64,000 nucleotides of DNA from Cerasibacillus sp036516575 (GCF_036516575.1 NZ_DATBTY010000073.1:214343-278342); one strand, 5' to 3'. Numbered from the stretch's first letter, positions 31,059-41,215 are shown. Notes: generated from the letters alone by a model not told the origin. Numbers and translations: made by a program.

Positions 31059-32222
31059 TTAACGTGACTGGACAGCTGCTACAATGCGTTTCATACCTTC
31101 TTCCAGAGTTTCCCTAGGACAGGCAATGTTAATACGCATGAATTGTTCACCTTCAATACCGTAACCAAAACCTGCATTTAATCCGACTTTAGCTTTTTCT
31201 ATCATAAATTGCTGTAAAGCCTCTCCTTTCAACCCAAGGGATTGGCAGTCAACCCATACTAGGTAGGTTCCTTCAGGGCGAATGACTCGTAAATCTGTTT
31301 CTGCTTCTAATGTTTCGATGACGTAATGAACATGCTCGGTTAAGACGTTCCTTAGTTCATCAAGCCAGGCTTCCCCGTGTGAATAAGCTGCTTCCATCGC
31401 TAATGTACCCATCGTATTTAATAAAGAAAGTCCTTGTTTTTGAAATGATGCATCGATTTTTTCTTTTAATGATGGGTTTTCGGTGACAATATAAGAAGCT
31501 TGTAAGCCAGCTAGGTTAAATGTTTTAGAAGGTGACATACACGTAATCGTTCGCATGGACATCTCTTTTGATAAGGAAGCAATCGGGATATGTTTATGAT
31601 TCGGATAAATTAAGTCGGCGTGAATCTCATCCGAAAATAATAAAACATCATGCTTTTCACAAAGTGTTGCTATTTTTATCAATTCATCCTGACGCCACAC
31701 ACGACCGACCGGGTTATGAGGTGAGCATAGAATAAATGCCTTAGCTTCTTTTAACTTCTCATCTAAATCGACAAAGTCAATATGATAAGTACCGTTTTCA
31801 TAAATAAGTGGATTTTTTACAATTTCCCGGTCATGACTTTCAATCACTTGATAAAAAGGAGTATAGACTGGTGTTTGAATAAGCACTTTATCTTTAGGAT
31901 TAGTCAATGCTTGAACAGCCATATGTAAACTTGTCACAACGCCAGGACTGAAGGTAAGCCAATCCGTCTGAATTCCCCATTGGTGACGTCTTTCTAACCA
32001 ATTCACAATTGATTCCTTCACTTCTTGATCTATCATTGTATAACCGAAAATACCGTGTTGTATCCGCTTACTTAATGTATCTAAAACAGGCTGTGGTGCG
32101 GAAAAGTCCATATCAGCTACCCACATAGGAAGAATATCATCTGCTTGGAAGATATCTTGTAAAGCGTCCCATTTAATGGATTTCGTATTTTTACGTTGAT
32201 GAATTGTGTTGAATTGTGTCAT
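31059..32222 (-). CDS. patB: PatB/MalY-type C-S lyase (PLP aminotransferase fold)
   Basis: A 387-residue cytoplasmic PLP enzyme of the class I/II aminotransferase fold. Start set at ATG 32222 after AAGGGGG; the reading from 32282 adds 20 unlikely residues. Visible marks are DILPMWVADMDFSAP (the PatB/MalY start), CSPHNPVGRVW, SDEIHADLIYPN, and the PLP lysine in SPSKTFNLAG. The family cleaves cystathionine or cysteine-S-conjugates, and may also influence maltose control in E. coli. No sugar gene is adjacent here, so the C-S lyase role is favoured. The nearest neighbour on this strand, pgi, has its own terminator. Confidence 0.9.
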   Translation of the reverse strand: MTQFNTIHQRKNTKSIKWDALQDIFQADDILPMWVADMDFSAPQPVLDTLSKRIQHGIFGYTMIDQEVKESIVNWLERRHQWGIQTDWLTFSPGVVTSLHMAVQALTNPKDKVLIQTPVYTPFYQVIESHDREIVKNPLIYENGTYHIDFVDLDEKLKEAKAFILCSPHNPVGRVWRQDELIKIATLCEKHDVLLFSDEIHADLIYPNHKHIPIASLSKEMSMRTITCMSPSKTFNLAGLQASYIVTENPSLKEKIDASFQKQGLSLLNTMGTLAMEAAYSHGEAWLDELRNVLTEHVHYVIETLEAETDLRVIRPEGTYLVWVDCQSLGLKGEALQQFMIEKAKVGLNAGFGYGIEGEQFMRINIACPRETLEEGMKRIVAAVQSR

Positions 32223-32300
32223 GTAAATTCCCCCTTTGAATTGAATGATTCTATTATTATTATATCTTATTTTGTCAAACAATTGGATGTATTAGAATAA

Positions 32301-32340
32301 AAGTTATAAAAAAAAGCAAAGCGTCTCTAACGCCTTGCTT
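32301..32340 (-). terminator. Terminator of pgi
   Basis: AAGCAAAGCGT (32314-32324) with ACGCCTTGCTT (32330-32340), one bulge, T8-rich tail on the minus strand. 79 bases past the pgi stop. Confidence 0.7.
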
Positions 32341-32418
32341 ACAGGGGGAATACGAGAAAGTCTTACATTTATATTTTACCCAATAATAAAATTAGTAAAC
32401 ATTTTTTTACAAAAACAT

Positions 32419-33771
32419 TTATTTTGATATTCTTTTTTCAAGTTTTGCTTTTTCAGCCTCAAATCCTGGTTTACCGAGTAGAGCGAACATGTTTTTCTTA
32501 TATGCTTCAACACCAGGTTGATCAAATGGGTTTACCCCGAGTAAATAGCCACTCATAGCACATGCCTTTTCAAAGAAATAGACGAGGTAACCAAATGTAT
32601 ATGGTGTTAGTTCGGAAATTTCCACAACTAAATTCGGTACATTCCCATCTGTATGTGCCAGAAGTGTCCCTTCATATGCTTTATGATTAATGTCATGAAT
32701 TGTTTTACCAGCGAGGTAATTAAGGCCGTCTAGATCTTGTTCATCACTTGGAACAGTGACATCATGTTTCGGCTTGTTCACGTGTAATACGGTTTCAAAT
32801 AAATCACGACGACCTTCTTGGATATATTGGCCTAAAGAATGTAAATCAGTTGTAAAATGGGCAGATGTAGGGAATATTCCTTTTTGATCTTTACCTTCAC
32901 TTTCACCGAATAACTGTTTCCACCATTCAGCGAAATAGTGTAGATGTGGTTCATAATTAACGAGCATTTCAATTGTTTTGCCTTTATTGTATAAAATATT
33001 CCTTACAGCAGCATACTGATACGCTTCGTTTTTAGCTAAAGATGGTTCTGAATAGCTTTGTCGTGCTGCAGCAGCTCCTTCCATCATTTCTTCAATGGAA
33101 ATACCACTTACAGCAATAGGTAATAATCCGACAGCTGTTAATACAGAATAGCGCCCACCAACATCATCAGGAATAACGAATGTTTCGTATCCTTCTTGAA
33201 CGGCAACTGTTTTTAAAGCACCTTTTTCTCGATCCGTTGTAGCGAAAATACGATTTTTAGCTTCTTCCTTACCGTATTTTTCTTCCAGATACTTTTTAAA
33301 AATGCGAAAGGCGATAGCAGGTTCTGTTGTTGTTCCGCTTTTGGAAATGATATTGACGGAAATATCTTTACCATCAATGACATCGAATAACTCTTTTATG
33401 TAAGTTGAGCTTAAATGATGGCCAACGAATATGACCTGTGGTGCTTCCCGTTTTTCTTTCGGAAGTAGATTTTGAAAAGAGTGATTCAGCATTTCAATCG
33501 CTGCGCGTGCTCCAAGATAAGACCCACCAATGCCAATGACGAGTAAAATATCAGAGTTATTGCGGATTTTATTAGCACTAGCCTGAATTCGTGCGAACTC
33601 TTCTTTATCATAATCCTTTGGTAAGTCAATCCATCCGAGAAAATCGTTTCCTTGTCCCGTTTTTTGATGTAATGCTTCATGAGCCGTTTGAACGGCTTCT
33701 TCTAAATAATCGATTTCATGTTGTTTTATAAAATCACTTGCTCTCTTATAAGAGAAATGAATCTGTGCCAT
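32419..33771 (-). CDS. pgi: Glucose-6-phosphate isomerase
   Basis: A 450-residue phosphoglucose isomerase interconverting glucose-6-phosphate and fructose-6-phosphate. The start is ATG 33771 with AGGAGGC six bases upstream, excluding the 11 extra residues of the longer reading. The family signatures are clear: LLVIGIGGSYLGARAAIEML, IISKSGTTTEPAIAFR, the first signature DVGGRYSVLTAVGLLP and the second, LGQYIQEGRRDLFET. 450 residues matches the Bacillus enzyme. Single gene, upstream of patB on the same strand but separated by a terminator. Cytoplasmic. Confidence 0.96.
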   Translation of the reverse strand: MAQIHFSYKRASDFIKQHEIDYLEEAVQTAHEALHQKTGQGNDFLGWIDLPKDYDKEEFARIQASANKIRNNSDILLVIGIGGSYLGARAAIEMLNHSFQNLLPKEKREAPQVIFVGHHLSSTYIKELFDVIDGKDISVNIISKSGTTTEPAIAFRIFKKYLEEKYGKEEAKNRIFATTDREKGALKTVAVQEGYETFVIPDDVGGRYSVLTAVGLLPIAVSGISIEEMMEGAAAARQSYSEPSLAKNEAYQYAAVRNILYNKGKTIEMLVNYEPHLHYFAEWWKQLFGESEGKDQKGIFPTSAHFTTDLHSLGQYIQEGRRDLFETVLHVNKPKHDVTVPSDEQDLDGLNYLAGKTIHDINHKAYEGTLLAHTDGNVPNLVVEISELTPYTFGYLVYFFEKACAMSGYLLGVNPFDQPGVEAYKKNMFALLGKPGFEAEKAKLEKRISK

Positions 33772-33860
33772 GATTATGCCTCCTAGGATTTGAAAATTAA
33801 GCATGAATTACTTTAACTGTATCTAAGAAAATTAATAAAATCAAGCGAGGTTTGAAACCT

Positions 33861-33904
33861 TAAAAAAACTTCTCTTTTCTGTCTTAATGTAGAAAAAAGA
33901 AGTT
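33861..33904 (-). terminator. Terminator of yugI
   Basis: AACTTCTCTTTTCT (33867-33880) and AGAAAAAAGAAGTT (33891-33904) with one C-A mismatch; T7 on the minus strand (A run 33862-33868). Confidence 0.7.
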
Positions 33905-33916
33905 ATTTTAGGTACG

Positions 33917-34306
33917 TTAATTTTTATATGTTTGTTTTCTCTCTTCTGTTTGTTTAATCCAATCTTGTAGTTTATACTTTAATGTATTGAAACCTTCACT
34001 TGGACTATCCTGTTTAGAAATAATTTGCGACTGATTTTGTTTTGGTTGTTTTTTTGGTGGTTCTTCAGTAGCACGAATAGAGAGAGAAACTTTTCCACTT
34101 TCATCATCCAGGTCGATGATTTTAACCTTAACTTCGTCATCCACGGCTAGATGGTCATTAATATCTTTAACATACCCATGGGTAATTTCTGAGATGTGGA
34201 CAAGTCCTTGGACCTTATCAGTTATCGCAACAAATGCACCGTACGGTTGTACACCAGTTACTTTTCCTTGTAAAACTTGTCCTACTTCTAGATGTCTTTC
34301 ATTCAT
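33917..34306 (-). CDS. yugI: S1-domain RNA-binding general stress protein 13 (YugI)
   Basis: A 129-residue protein with one S1 RNA-binding domain (residues about 5-80: GQVLQGKVTGVQPYGAFVAI, GLVHISEITHGYVKDI, VKVKIIDLDDESGKVSLSIRA) and a basic, Gln/Lys-rich tail. This is the size and layout of B. subtilis YugI, known as general stress protein 13 and found associated with ribosomes. ATG at 34306 with AGGAGCTG upstream. Single gene with terminator. Confidence 0.92.
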   Translation of the reverse strand: MNERHLEVGQVLQGKVTGVQPYGAFVAITDKVQGLVHISEITHGYVKDINDHLAVDDEVKVKIIDLDDESGKVSLSIRATEEPPKKQPKQNQSQIISKQDSPSEGFNTLKYKLQDWIKQTEERKQTYKN

Positions 34307-34401
34307 AGTAACAGCTCCTTATATTTGCACATTTTTAAATTCTAACATAAAGTATTGCTCCTGGCAAAACATCTTTTAAAAATCGCAAATATATTTTAAT
34401 A

Positions 34402-34950
34402 TTATTTTAATGTTGCGATTATACTGTCGAATACATCACTCCAAAATTGTTTATTTTGATGGTAAGAGGTGGTCATTAGTTGGATTGCCTTTTTGAATTC
34501 TTGCTCATAATTGGCAGCATCTTTTGGTGGCAGAGCAGTTAAGGTTTCGTCAACAAACTGCTGAACGGCTTCTGCTCGCGGTCCCCATTTCGCCACTTCA
34601 TTTCCATCTTCATCAATAAATATAAAAATAGGGATTGACCTTGATTTACCATTCGTTAAATATTGATCCATTAATTCTAGGTTGTCATCACGATATAAGA
34701 TGCGTACGTCCATATTAATCTCTTTTGCAATATGGAGTAAGATTGGTAAATTTAACATCGCATCTCCACACCAATCTTCTGTTAAGACAATAACACGTAA
34801 CTTTTTTTCCTCAATTTCCTTTAATGTTTGACGTTTATCAGGTAATTTGAAGTGATTGTAAACATGAAGAAGCTGTTCCTTATGTTTCTCCATCGATCGA
34901 ATATACTCTTCTACTGGAATCCCTTTGTTATACCACTTATTTAAATCCAT
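34402..34950 (-). CDS. Thioredoxin-fold protein (thioredoxin_9-like)
   Basis: A 182-residue cytoplasmic thioredoxin-like protein. The start is ATG 34950 after AAAGGGGG; the reading from 35016 adds an unlikely leader. The thioredoxin-like core is LRVIVLTEDWCGDAMLNLPILL with WCGDA in place of WCGPC, so only one cysteine of the redox pair is present and a conventional disulfide exchange is unlikely. The cis-Pro region SRSIPIFIFIDEDGNEVAKWGPR follows. A helical C-terminal tail adds to the domain. It lies divergent from the M42 peptidase gene. Function unknown. Confidence 0.8.
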   Translation of the reverse strand: MDLNKWYNKGIPVEEYIRSMEKHKEQLLHVYNHFKLPDKRQTLKEIEEKKLRVIVLTEDWCGDAMLNLPILLHIAKEINMDVRILYRDDNLELMDQYLTNGKSRSIPIFIFIDEDGNEVAKWGPRAEAVQQFVDETLTALPPKDAANYEQEFKKAIQLMTTSYHQNKQFWSDVFDSIIATLK

Positions 34951-35065
34951 GAATAAAGCCCCCTTTTGTAATATACTACTTGAAAGTTTACGTTTAATAT
35001 GAGACGACGTAAACAAAAATGCTTTATCTTTTGATATGATAAAAAGATGGAAAGGGGAGAAGAAA

Positions 35066-36115
35066 ATGAATCAGGAGTTTTTATTGGAATTATTAAAGAC
35101 GACATCACCGTCTGGACAGGAAATGGCCATTCAAAAGAAATGGCGGGATTATGTCAAGCAATTCGCTGATGAAGTTAGAACAGATTATGCTGGGAATGTG
35201 ATAGCCATATTAAACCCAGATGCTAAGTTTAAAGTCTTATTAGCTGGTCATGCAGATGAAATTGCTTTAATGGTTAATCGAATTGATGAGAATGGTTATT
35301 TGTTTTTTGACAAAGTAGGTGGCGTTAACATAAAAGCGGCTGTCGGGATGCGTGTAACAGTACTAGGTAAATCACAATCGATTACAGGTGTCATCGGTGT
35401 TAATGCGCAACATCATGGTGGCATAAAAGATGCTTTTGGAGTAGAAGAGTTATTTATCGATTGTGGTTTCCGTTCACAAAAAGAGGCACTAGAATATGTT
35501 AATATTGGCGATTATGTCGTCTATAAAAGAGACCCAGAAATATTAATGGACCGTTTTCTTTCCGGAAGAGGATTAGATAATCGAACAGGGGCATTTATCG
35601 TTGCAGAAGTGTTGAAACGTTTAAAAGAAGCAGGTTGCCAAGTTGGAGTATATAGTGTTTCAACAGTGAATGAAGAGACGAATATGGGTGGTGCCTATTT
35701 TGCAGCGAGTGGCATTGAGCCTACCATGGCCATTGCTTGTGACGTAACATTTGCTACAGATTATCCAACTGTTAACAAAAATAAATATGGCGACGTTAAA
35801 TTAGAACATGGGCCTGTATTAGCAAAAGGTGCACCAATTAATATTAAAATAAATCAGCTACTAGAAGAAACAGCTGAGAAGTTACAAATGAATCTGCAGT
35901 ATGAACTGACACCGCGAATGACTGGAACAGATGCAGATCGGATGCGACTAACTGGAAAAGGAGTACCTGTAGCACTCGTATCTTTACCACTTCGTTACAT
36001 GCATTCACCTGTTGAAACAGCAAGCTTTAAAGATATTGAAGATGAAATTAAATTATTAACTGAAATGATTCATCAATTAGACGGAACGGAAAATTTAAAT
36101 CCGCTTGATGATTGA
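35066..36115 (+). CDS. M42-family glutamyl-aminopeptidase-type peptidase
   Basis: A 349-residue two-metal aminopeptidase of the M42 family (TET-like, IPR008007 group). Start is ATG 35066 with GGGGAGAAG upstream, not the earlier 35036. Metal-ligand motifs are visible: LAGHADEIALMVN, SGRGLDNRTGAF (Asp), the catalytic/ligand EET in VNEETNMGG, CDVTFATD, and the C-terminal RYMHSPVET His. The family removes N-terminal acidic or other residues from peptides; cytoplasmic. It is followed by a strong terminator and is single-gene. A frequent annotation is YtoP/YsdC-like; the exact symbol is not certain. Confidence 0.9.
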   Translation: MNQEFLLELLKTTSPSGQEMAIQKKWRDYVKQFADEVRTDYAGNVIAILNPDAKFKVLLAGHADEIALMVNRIDENGYLFFDKVGGVNIKAAVGMRVTVLGKSQSITGVIGVNAQHHGGIKDAFGVEELFIDCGFRSQKEALEYVNIGDYVVYKRDPEILMDRFLSGRGLDNRTGAFIVAEVLKRLKEAGCQVGVYSVSTVNEETNMGGAYFAASGIEPTMAIACDVTFATDYPTVNKNKYGDVKLEHGPVLAKGAPINIKINQLLEETAEKLQMNLQYELTPRMTGTDADRMRLTGKGVPVALVSLPLRYMHSPVETASFKDIEDEIKLLTEMIHQLDGTENLNPLDD

Positions 36116-36122
36116 ACATGAG

Positions 36123-36154
36123 GCTATCCTACGAACTGTAGGATAGCTTTTTTT
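36123..36154 (+). terminator. Terminator of the M42 peptidase gene
   Basis: Ten-bp perfect stem GCTATCCTAC/GTAGGATAGC (36123-36132 and 36138-36147) with T7. Confidence 0.92.
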
Positions 36155-36635
36155 ATAGAACTATTCAGCCATACCGTTTTTAAAAATAGATATTTCGACT
36201 CACGAAGAACTTAAATTAATCCACTTTTTCGATGTTTCCTCAGGTGGTCATGAAAATTTTCCTTCAATCTATTCATCTACTTAGAGAAAAATATTCATTT
36301 TAAACATTTAATAGAGCATAAAAGTCATATAGGACTTATCATCTAAATGTTAAGAAACCCTTATGTTTACTAGTATTAAGCAAATAAGATTTATAAATCA
36401 TAAAATGAAATTAGTTCTTTAGACTTAAATAAAAAAATAAAAAAACTATGACTTTACGCTCAATTTATTAATAGTAGATTTTTTCTACAAATTTCGACAA
36501 TATTTTAAGCGGGCATTCGCTATAGTAGTAGATGTCAACTAGATTCACTATTTGAAAGAGTAAAAAAACGGGGAGGGAGATTTGGTTTTTCAAAGAGTTC
36601 AAGGGGTTAAAATCAATTAAGAGGAGGAATTTATT
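36155..36635. other. 481-bp gene-free region upstream of the bacillopeptidase gene
   Basis: AT-rich, without a supported reading frame on either strand. It probably holds the promoter and regulatory region of the large protease gene downstream; AAGAGGAGGA (36619-36628) is its ribosome binding site. A TATAGT near 36521 could be a -10 element but no convincing -35 was found. Confidence 0.5.
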
Positions 36636-39600
36636 TTGAAAAGGCGTCAAAAGGCAAGGTTTTTCAGTATAGTCGCATCCTTGTTCATGGTGTTTTCACT
36701 TTTTGCACCAACAATCAGTGCACATACACAAGACGTAAAAAACAGTGGTAAGTTACATGAGTCAGTCAATGATTCAAAACAGCTTACGAAAAACAAATTG
36801 AGTAAAAAGTTACTCGATGAGTTTAAAGATGATGAATATGTGCGCTTCATGGTTAAATTTAAAGAAACAGCAAATGTAGATAAAGTAGCAAAAACAGCTA
36901 AAAAACAAGCACAAAAAGCAAATTTAAGTGCAAATCGTTCTCTATTTATGCAACGTTCAGCTGTTGTTTCAGAACTAAAAGCAACTTCACATGAATCACA
37001 ACAGGATGTGAAGGCGTTTTTAGAAGAACAAATGAATGAAGGATCCGTTAAAGATTTTCATTCATATTTTATTGTGAACGGAATGGCGGTCACTGCAACT
37101 AAGGAAATTGCTGAGAAAATCGCTGCATTTCATGAAGTCGAAAAGATTCTTCCAGATGAGAAAAGACAATTACACGCTGCAACAAAAACGAACGAAAAAG
37201 CACCCACTGCAAAACTAGAAAATGTGGAGTGGAATATTGAACGTGTTAAAGCTCCTGAAACTTGGAATCTAGGAGTGGACGGAACAGGAACGGTTGTTGC
37301 AAGTCTGGATACGGGTGTCCAGTGGGATCATCCTGCATTGAAAGAAAAGTATCGTGGATATGATTCTGCTACAGGTGAAGTTGACCATCAATTCAGCTTC
37401 CTTGATGCAACGGCTGCGGGGAGAGAAGCTTCATACGATGATAATGGTCATGGAACACACGTAACAGGAACAATGGTAGGAAGTGAGCCAGATGGTTCGA
37501 ACCAGATTGGTGTTGCACCAGGTGCAGAATGGATCGCTGTAAAAGTGTTTGATGGTGGAGGGAGCACGAGCGATTCTATTTTATTAAATGGTGCCGAGTG
37601 GATTTTAGCCCCTGGTGGGCGGGTTGATTTGGCTCCAGACGTTGTTAATAACTCTTGGGGTGGTGGCCCTGGGCTGGACGAATGGTATCGTGATGCTGTT
37701 CGTGCTTGGAGAGCAAGTGAAATCTTCCCAGAATTTTCAGCTGGAAATACGAGAATTGGTAATCCAGGTGGACCTGGGTCAATTGCAGTTCCAGCAAACT
37801 ACCCTGAATCTTTTGCAACAGGTGCAACTGATAGTAATGATATGATTGCAAACTTCTCATTACGCGGACCATCTCCATACGATGAGATCAAGCCGGACAT
37901 TTCAGCACCTGGCGTGAATATTCGATCATCTGTTCCAGGAAGTGGCTATGAAGGTGGTTGGAACGGAACATCAATGTCAGGACCAGCCGTATCAGGAGTC
38001 GCTGCGTTATTAAGACAAGTAAATGCAAATATATCTGTTGATGAAATGGAAACAATTTTAACGTCAACAGCGGATCCAAGAACGGATTCAGAGTACTCTG
38101 AAGTACCGAATAATGGATACGGTCATGGAATTGTAAATGCGTTCGATGCTGTTTCTTCTATTCTTTCCGGTGTTGGAACAATCGAAGGTACGGTAACGAT
38201 TGATGGTGAAGACACTGAAGAGCCGACATTTGAACATACACCAATAAATGAAACATTTAGTCAGTTGGATGTCGATTTAACTGTTCAAGCTCGTGACAAC
38301 ATAAGTGTTACTTCTGTGAAGCTAAGTTATAAAATTGACTCAGGTGATTGGACAACTGTTGAAGCGAATCGTGTGTCTGGTGACTTTAGAGATGGTGAAT
38401 ACGCTGTCAAGATTAAAGGTGATGTCGTCGAAGGTGATACACTCACTTATAAATGGCTAATCAATGACTTTGGAAATAATGAAGTTGAAAGTGATGAATA
38501 TACAGTTGATATACTTGAGGGAATTTCAACAGGCTATTTCCACGACTTTGAGTCGCAACCAATAGGATGGACATCTTTTGGCGACAATGATTCTTGGGAA
38601 TGGGGTGTTCCAACTTCCGGACCTGAGAGTGCAGCATCAGGTGAAAAAGTATATGCAACGAATTTATCTGGTAACTATGAAAGTAGTATGAATGCTACTT
38701 TAGTCATGCCACCGGTAGACTTACCAGAAGGTGGAGCGGTTCTAAAGTTTAAGAACTGGCATAATTTTGAGGAGTCTTCTACAGGTAGGGCTTGGGACTA
38801 TGGACATGTCGTCATTTCTACCGATATGGAAGATTGGACTGAATTACAGATGTTCCAAGGACTAACATCAGATTGGGAAGACGTTGAGATTGATCTTTCT
38901 GATTATAGTGGTCGCGTATATATCGGATTTAAAGCTTATTCCGATTTCAGTGTTGTTCGCGATGGTTGGTATATTGATGATGTCCAGTTAGTTGAGGTAG
39001 GACAAACAGGTAAAAAGTCAAATGCTTTAAATGCTGATAAAAAAGCTTCTAAGGATCAAGTCAAAAAGAAAAAGCAAGTTAAACCATCACAATTACCATT
39101 AGGTGCGAAAGTAAGTGTCCTTGAAACAGGCCGTTCAGTACAAAGTAACCCTGCCGATGGATCATTCTCATTTATTCATTCAGCAGGTGACTTTACAGTT
39201 GTTGCTGAAGCATACGGTTATCAGTCAGAACAAGAAACAGTTACTGTTAATGCTGATGAGACAAGCTCTGTTCACTTTGTATTACAGGAGCTTGCACAAT
39301 CCGTAATAACAGGTACCGTTACAGACGAATCTACAGGTGCTATAGTTGATGGTGCGACTGTTATGTTAGTAGAGGATGCTAATATTGCACCAGTCGAGAC
39401 AAATGAAGGTGGGGAATTCTCCTTAACAGCATATCATGGCACATATACACTGAAGGTCATGGCATTAGGTTATCATAGCAAGGAAGTTGAAGTAACTCTG
39501 GATAAGGATATGGAACTTAATATTGAGTTAGAACCATATTATACGTATCCAGGTGGAGAGATTGGCTATGATGACGGAACAGCTGAAAACGCCCGTGCAT

Positions 39601-40877
39601 TCTATGATGCTGGAAATGGTTGGGCTGTGAAAATGTCATTACCAGAAGGAAAAGATTCCGCAATCGTAACAGATGGCGTTTTCCGATTCTGGGAGACAGA
39701 TTGGCCAAGTCCGGGTGGAACAGAATTCCAAGTTGAAGTGTGGGATGCGACCGGAACAGACGGACAACCGGGTAAGAAACTAGTTGGACCAATTGATGCA
39801 GAGGCATTAAGAAATGGTGAATGGACAGTCGTTGATCTAAGAGAGCATAATATTATCGTAAATGGAGACTTCTACATGGTCTACATTCAGACACGTGACA
39901 ATCCTTATGCTCCTGGTCTTGCTACTGATGAAAGTAGTGCAAATGCTGGAAGAAGCTATCAATACGTTAGTGGTAATTGGTCAAAATCTCCAGCGGATGA
40001 GGGTAACTATATGATTCGTGCACGAGTGGCATATGAAGTAGATACACCTGTTATTACAACACCTGCCGAATCATTTGTAACTAATGAAGCAAACATGACA
40101 ATTGAAGGAACAGCTTCACCGACAACAACGATTCAATTACTAAATAATGGAGAAGAAGTTGGTTCCGCTGATATTGGTGAGAATGGAACATTTAGCTTTG
40201 ATATGGAATTAACAGAAGGTGTGAACGAATTCAAAGCTGTTTCTATTCAAAATGGTGGAAAAACGGGTGAATCTGAAACTGTAACAGTTACTTTAGATAC
40301 GGTTAACCCAGAACTGTCGATTGATAGTCCAAGAAATAATGATAAGACGAATCGTGAAACAGTTACCGTTGAAGGAAGTGTTGCAGACGAAAACCTTGAT
40401 TCAGTAACCGTTAATGGTCAGAAGACGAAGATCAATGATAACGGTACATTCGCTAAACGTATTTTACTAGATAATGGTGCTAATGAAATTGAAGTTGTTG
40501 CTGTTGACTTAGCTGGTAATACAACTACGAAAACAGTTACACTATACGCTCAATATGATGCACCTGAAATCATTAATTTAACGCCAAGCGAAGATAAGTA
40601 TCTTGAGTCAGGAGATAGTATTAAAATAGAATTCGAAAGTGCTCCTGATCTAAATGCAACGTTTGCAGTTTATTTACCATTGGCAAACTTATCTTCTACA
40701 GATAACCCAGTTGAATTACCGATGATGGAAGTATCACCAGGTAAATATGTCGGTTACTGGACTGTGCCAAAAGGCGTTCAAGCAAATGGTGGGCAGATTG
40801 AAGTTAAGGTAAAAGATTCATTTGGTAATGAATCACGTAAGAAGGCTGAAGGTAAACTATTCATTAACGTAGAATAA
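36636..40877 (+). CDS. bpr: Bacillopeptidase F-type secreted multidomain serine protease
   Basis: A 1413-residue exported S8 protease, close in length to B. subtilis bacillopeptidase F (1433). Signal peptide 1-30; inhibitor I9-type pro-region (about 45-175); catalytic S8 domain (about 195-510) with D225 (SLDTGVQWDH), H272 (NGHGTHVTG) and S446 (GTSMSGPA), oxyanion Asn in VVNNSWGGG. Then a MAM/immune inhibitor A-like region (about 625-785, with GWYIDDVQL), a Lys-rich linker (about 790-815), two carboxypeptidase-regulatory-like beta domains (about 815-970), a further beta domain, and Ig-like repeats (about 1145-1320). TTG start with AGGAGGA upstream. No wall anchor is seen, so secretion is expected. 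Confidence 0.9.
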   Translation: MKRRQKARFFSIVASLFMVFSLFAPTISAHTQDVKNSGKLHESVNDSKQLTKNKLSKKLLDEFKDDEYVRFMVKFKETANVDKVAKTAKKQAQKANLSANRSLFMQRSAVVSELKATSHESQQDVKAFLEEQMNEGSVKDFHSYFIVNGMAVTATKEIAEKIAAFHEVEKILPDEKRQLHAATKTNEKAPTAKLENVEWNIERVKAPETWNLGVDGTGTVVASLDTGVQWDHPALKEKYRGYDSATGEVDHQFSFLDATAAGREASYDDNGHGTHVTGTMVGSEPDGSNQIGVAPGAEWIAVKVFDGGGSTSDSILLNGAEWILAPGGRVDLAPDVVNNSWGGGPGLDEWYRDAVRAWRASEIFPEFSAGNTRIGNPGGPGSIAVPANYPESFATGATDSNDMIANFSLRGPSPYDEIKPDISAPGVNIRSSVPGSGYEGGWNGTSMSGPAVSGVAALLRQVNANISVDEMETILTSTADPRTDSEYSEVPNNGYGHGIVNAFDAVSSILSGVGTIEGTVTIDGEDTEEPTFEHTPINETFSQLDVDLTVQARDNISVTSVKLSYKIDSGDWTTVEANRVSGDFRDGEYAVKIKGDVVEGDTLTYKWLINDFGNNEVESDEYTVDILEGISTGYFHDFESQPIGWTSFGDNDSWEWGVPTSGPESAASGEKVYATNLSGNYESSMNATLVMPPVDLPEGGAVLKFKNWHNFEESSTGRAWDYGHVVISTDMEDWTELQMFQGLTSDWEDVEIDLSDYSGRVYIGFKAYSDFSVVRDGWYIDDVQLVEVGQTGKKSNALNADKKASKDQVKKKKQVKPSQLPLGAKVSVLETGRSVQSNPADGSFSFIHSAGDFTVVAEAYGYQSEQETVTVNADETSSVHFVLQELAQSVITGTVTDESTGAIVDGATVMLVEDANIAPVETNEGGEFSLTAYHGTYTLKVMALGYHSKEVEVTLDKDMELNIELEPYYTYPGGEIGYDDGTAENARAFYDAGNGWAVKMSLPEGKDSAIVTDGVFRFWETDWPSPGGTEFQVEVWDATGTDGQPGKKLVGPIDAEALRNGEWTVVDLREHNIIVNGDFYMVYIQTRDNPYAPGLATDESSANAGRSYQYVSGNWSKSPADEGNYMIRARVAYEVDTPVITTPAESFVTNEANMTIEGTASPTTTIQLLNNGEEVGSADIGENGTFSFDMELTEGVNEFKAVSIQNGGKTGESETVTVTLDTVNPELSIDSPRNNDKTNRETVTVEGSVADENLDSVTVNGQKTKINDNGTFAKRILLDNGANEIEVVAVDLAGNTTTKTVTLYAQYDAPEIINLTPSEDKYLESGDSIKIEFESAPDLNATFAVYLPLANLSSTDNPVELPMMEVSPGKYVGYWTVPKGVQANGGQIEVKVKDSFGNESRKKAEGKLFINVE

Positions 40878-40890
40878 ACCAATCAGTCAT

Positions 40891-40927
40891 AAAGGCTTCC
40901 CTAGCAGTTTATGGGAAGCCTTTTTTT
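40891..40927 (+). terminator. Terminator of the bacillopeptidase gene
   Basis: Eleven-bp stem (40891-40901 and 40913-40923) followed by T7. Confidence 0.92.
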
Positions 40928-41082
40928 ATACCTATTTTTTTCTTGTTGGTAATTGTTGTCCAATTTCATCATAAGGTATCCTAAACTAGCATAAATGAAG
41001 GAATGAAAAACCCGTAAAAACTTCTATACTTGCTATTTCAGCACATTTAAGTTATTATAATCATACAATAATATATCGATTC

Positions 41083-41215
41083 CATCTTCGGGGCAGGGTG
41101 CAATTCCCGACCGACGGTAACGAATAATTATGTTCGAAGTCCGTGACCCACTAAAATAGTGGCTGATCTGGTGTGAATCCAGAACCGACAGTTAAAGTCT
41201 GGATGGGAGAAGATG
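41083..41215 (+). ncRNA. FMN riboswitch (RFN element)
   Basis: P1 arms CATCTTC (41083-41089) and GAAGATG (41209-41215) pair. Conserved blocks follow in order: GGGGCAGGGTG, AATTCCCGACCGACGG, AGTCCGTGACCC, CTGATCTGGTGTGAATCC, AACCGACAGTTAAAGTC and TGGATGGGAGAAGATG. It precedes ribU, so FMN should switch off riboflavin import. Confidence 0.97.

Noticed and set aside
36155..36635. Hidden small gene or RNA upstream of the protease
   Set aside because: Looked for ribosome binding sites, hairpins and frames on both strands; nothing convincing beyond the protease leader.
37615..37845. Overlapping frames within the protease gene
   Set aside because: Shadows of the S8 domain, which has intact catalytic residues in the main frame.
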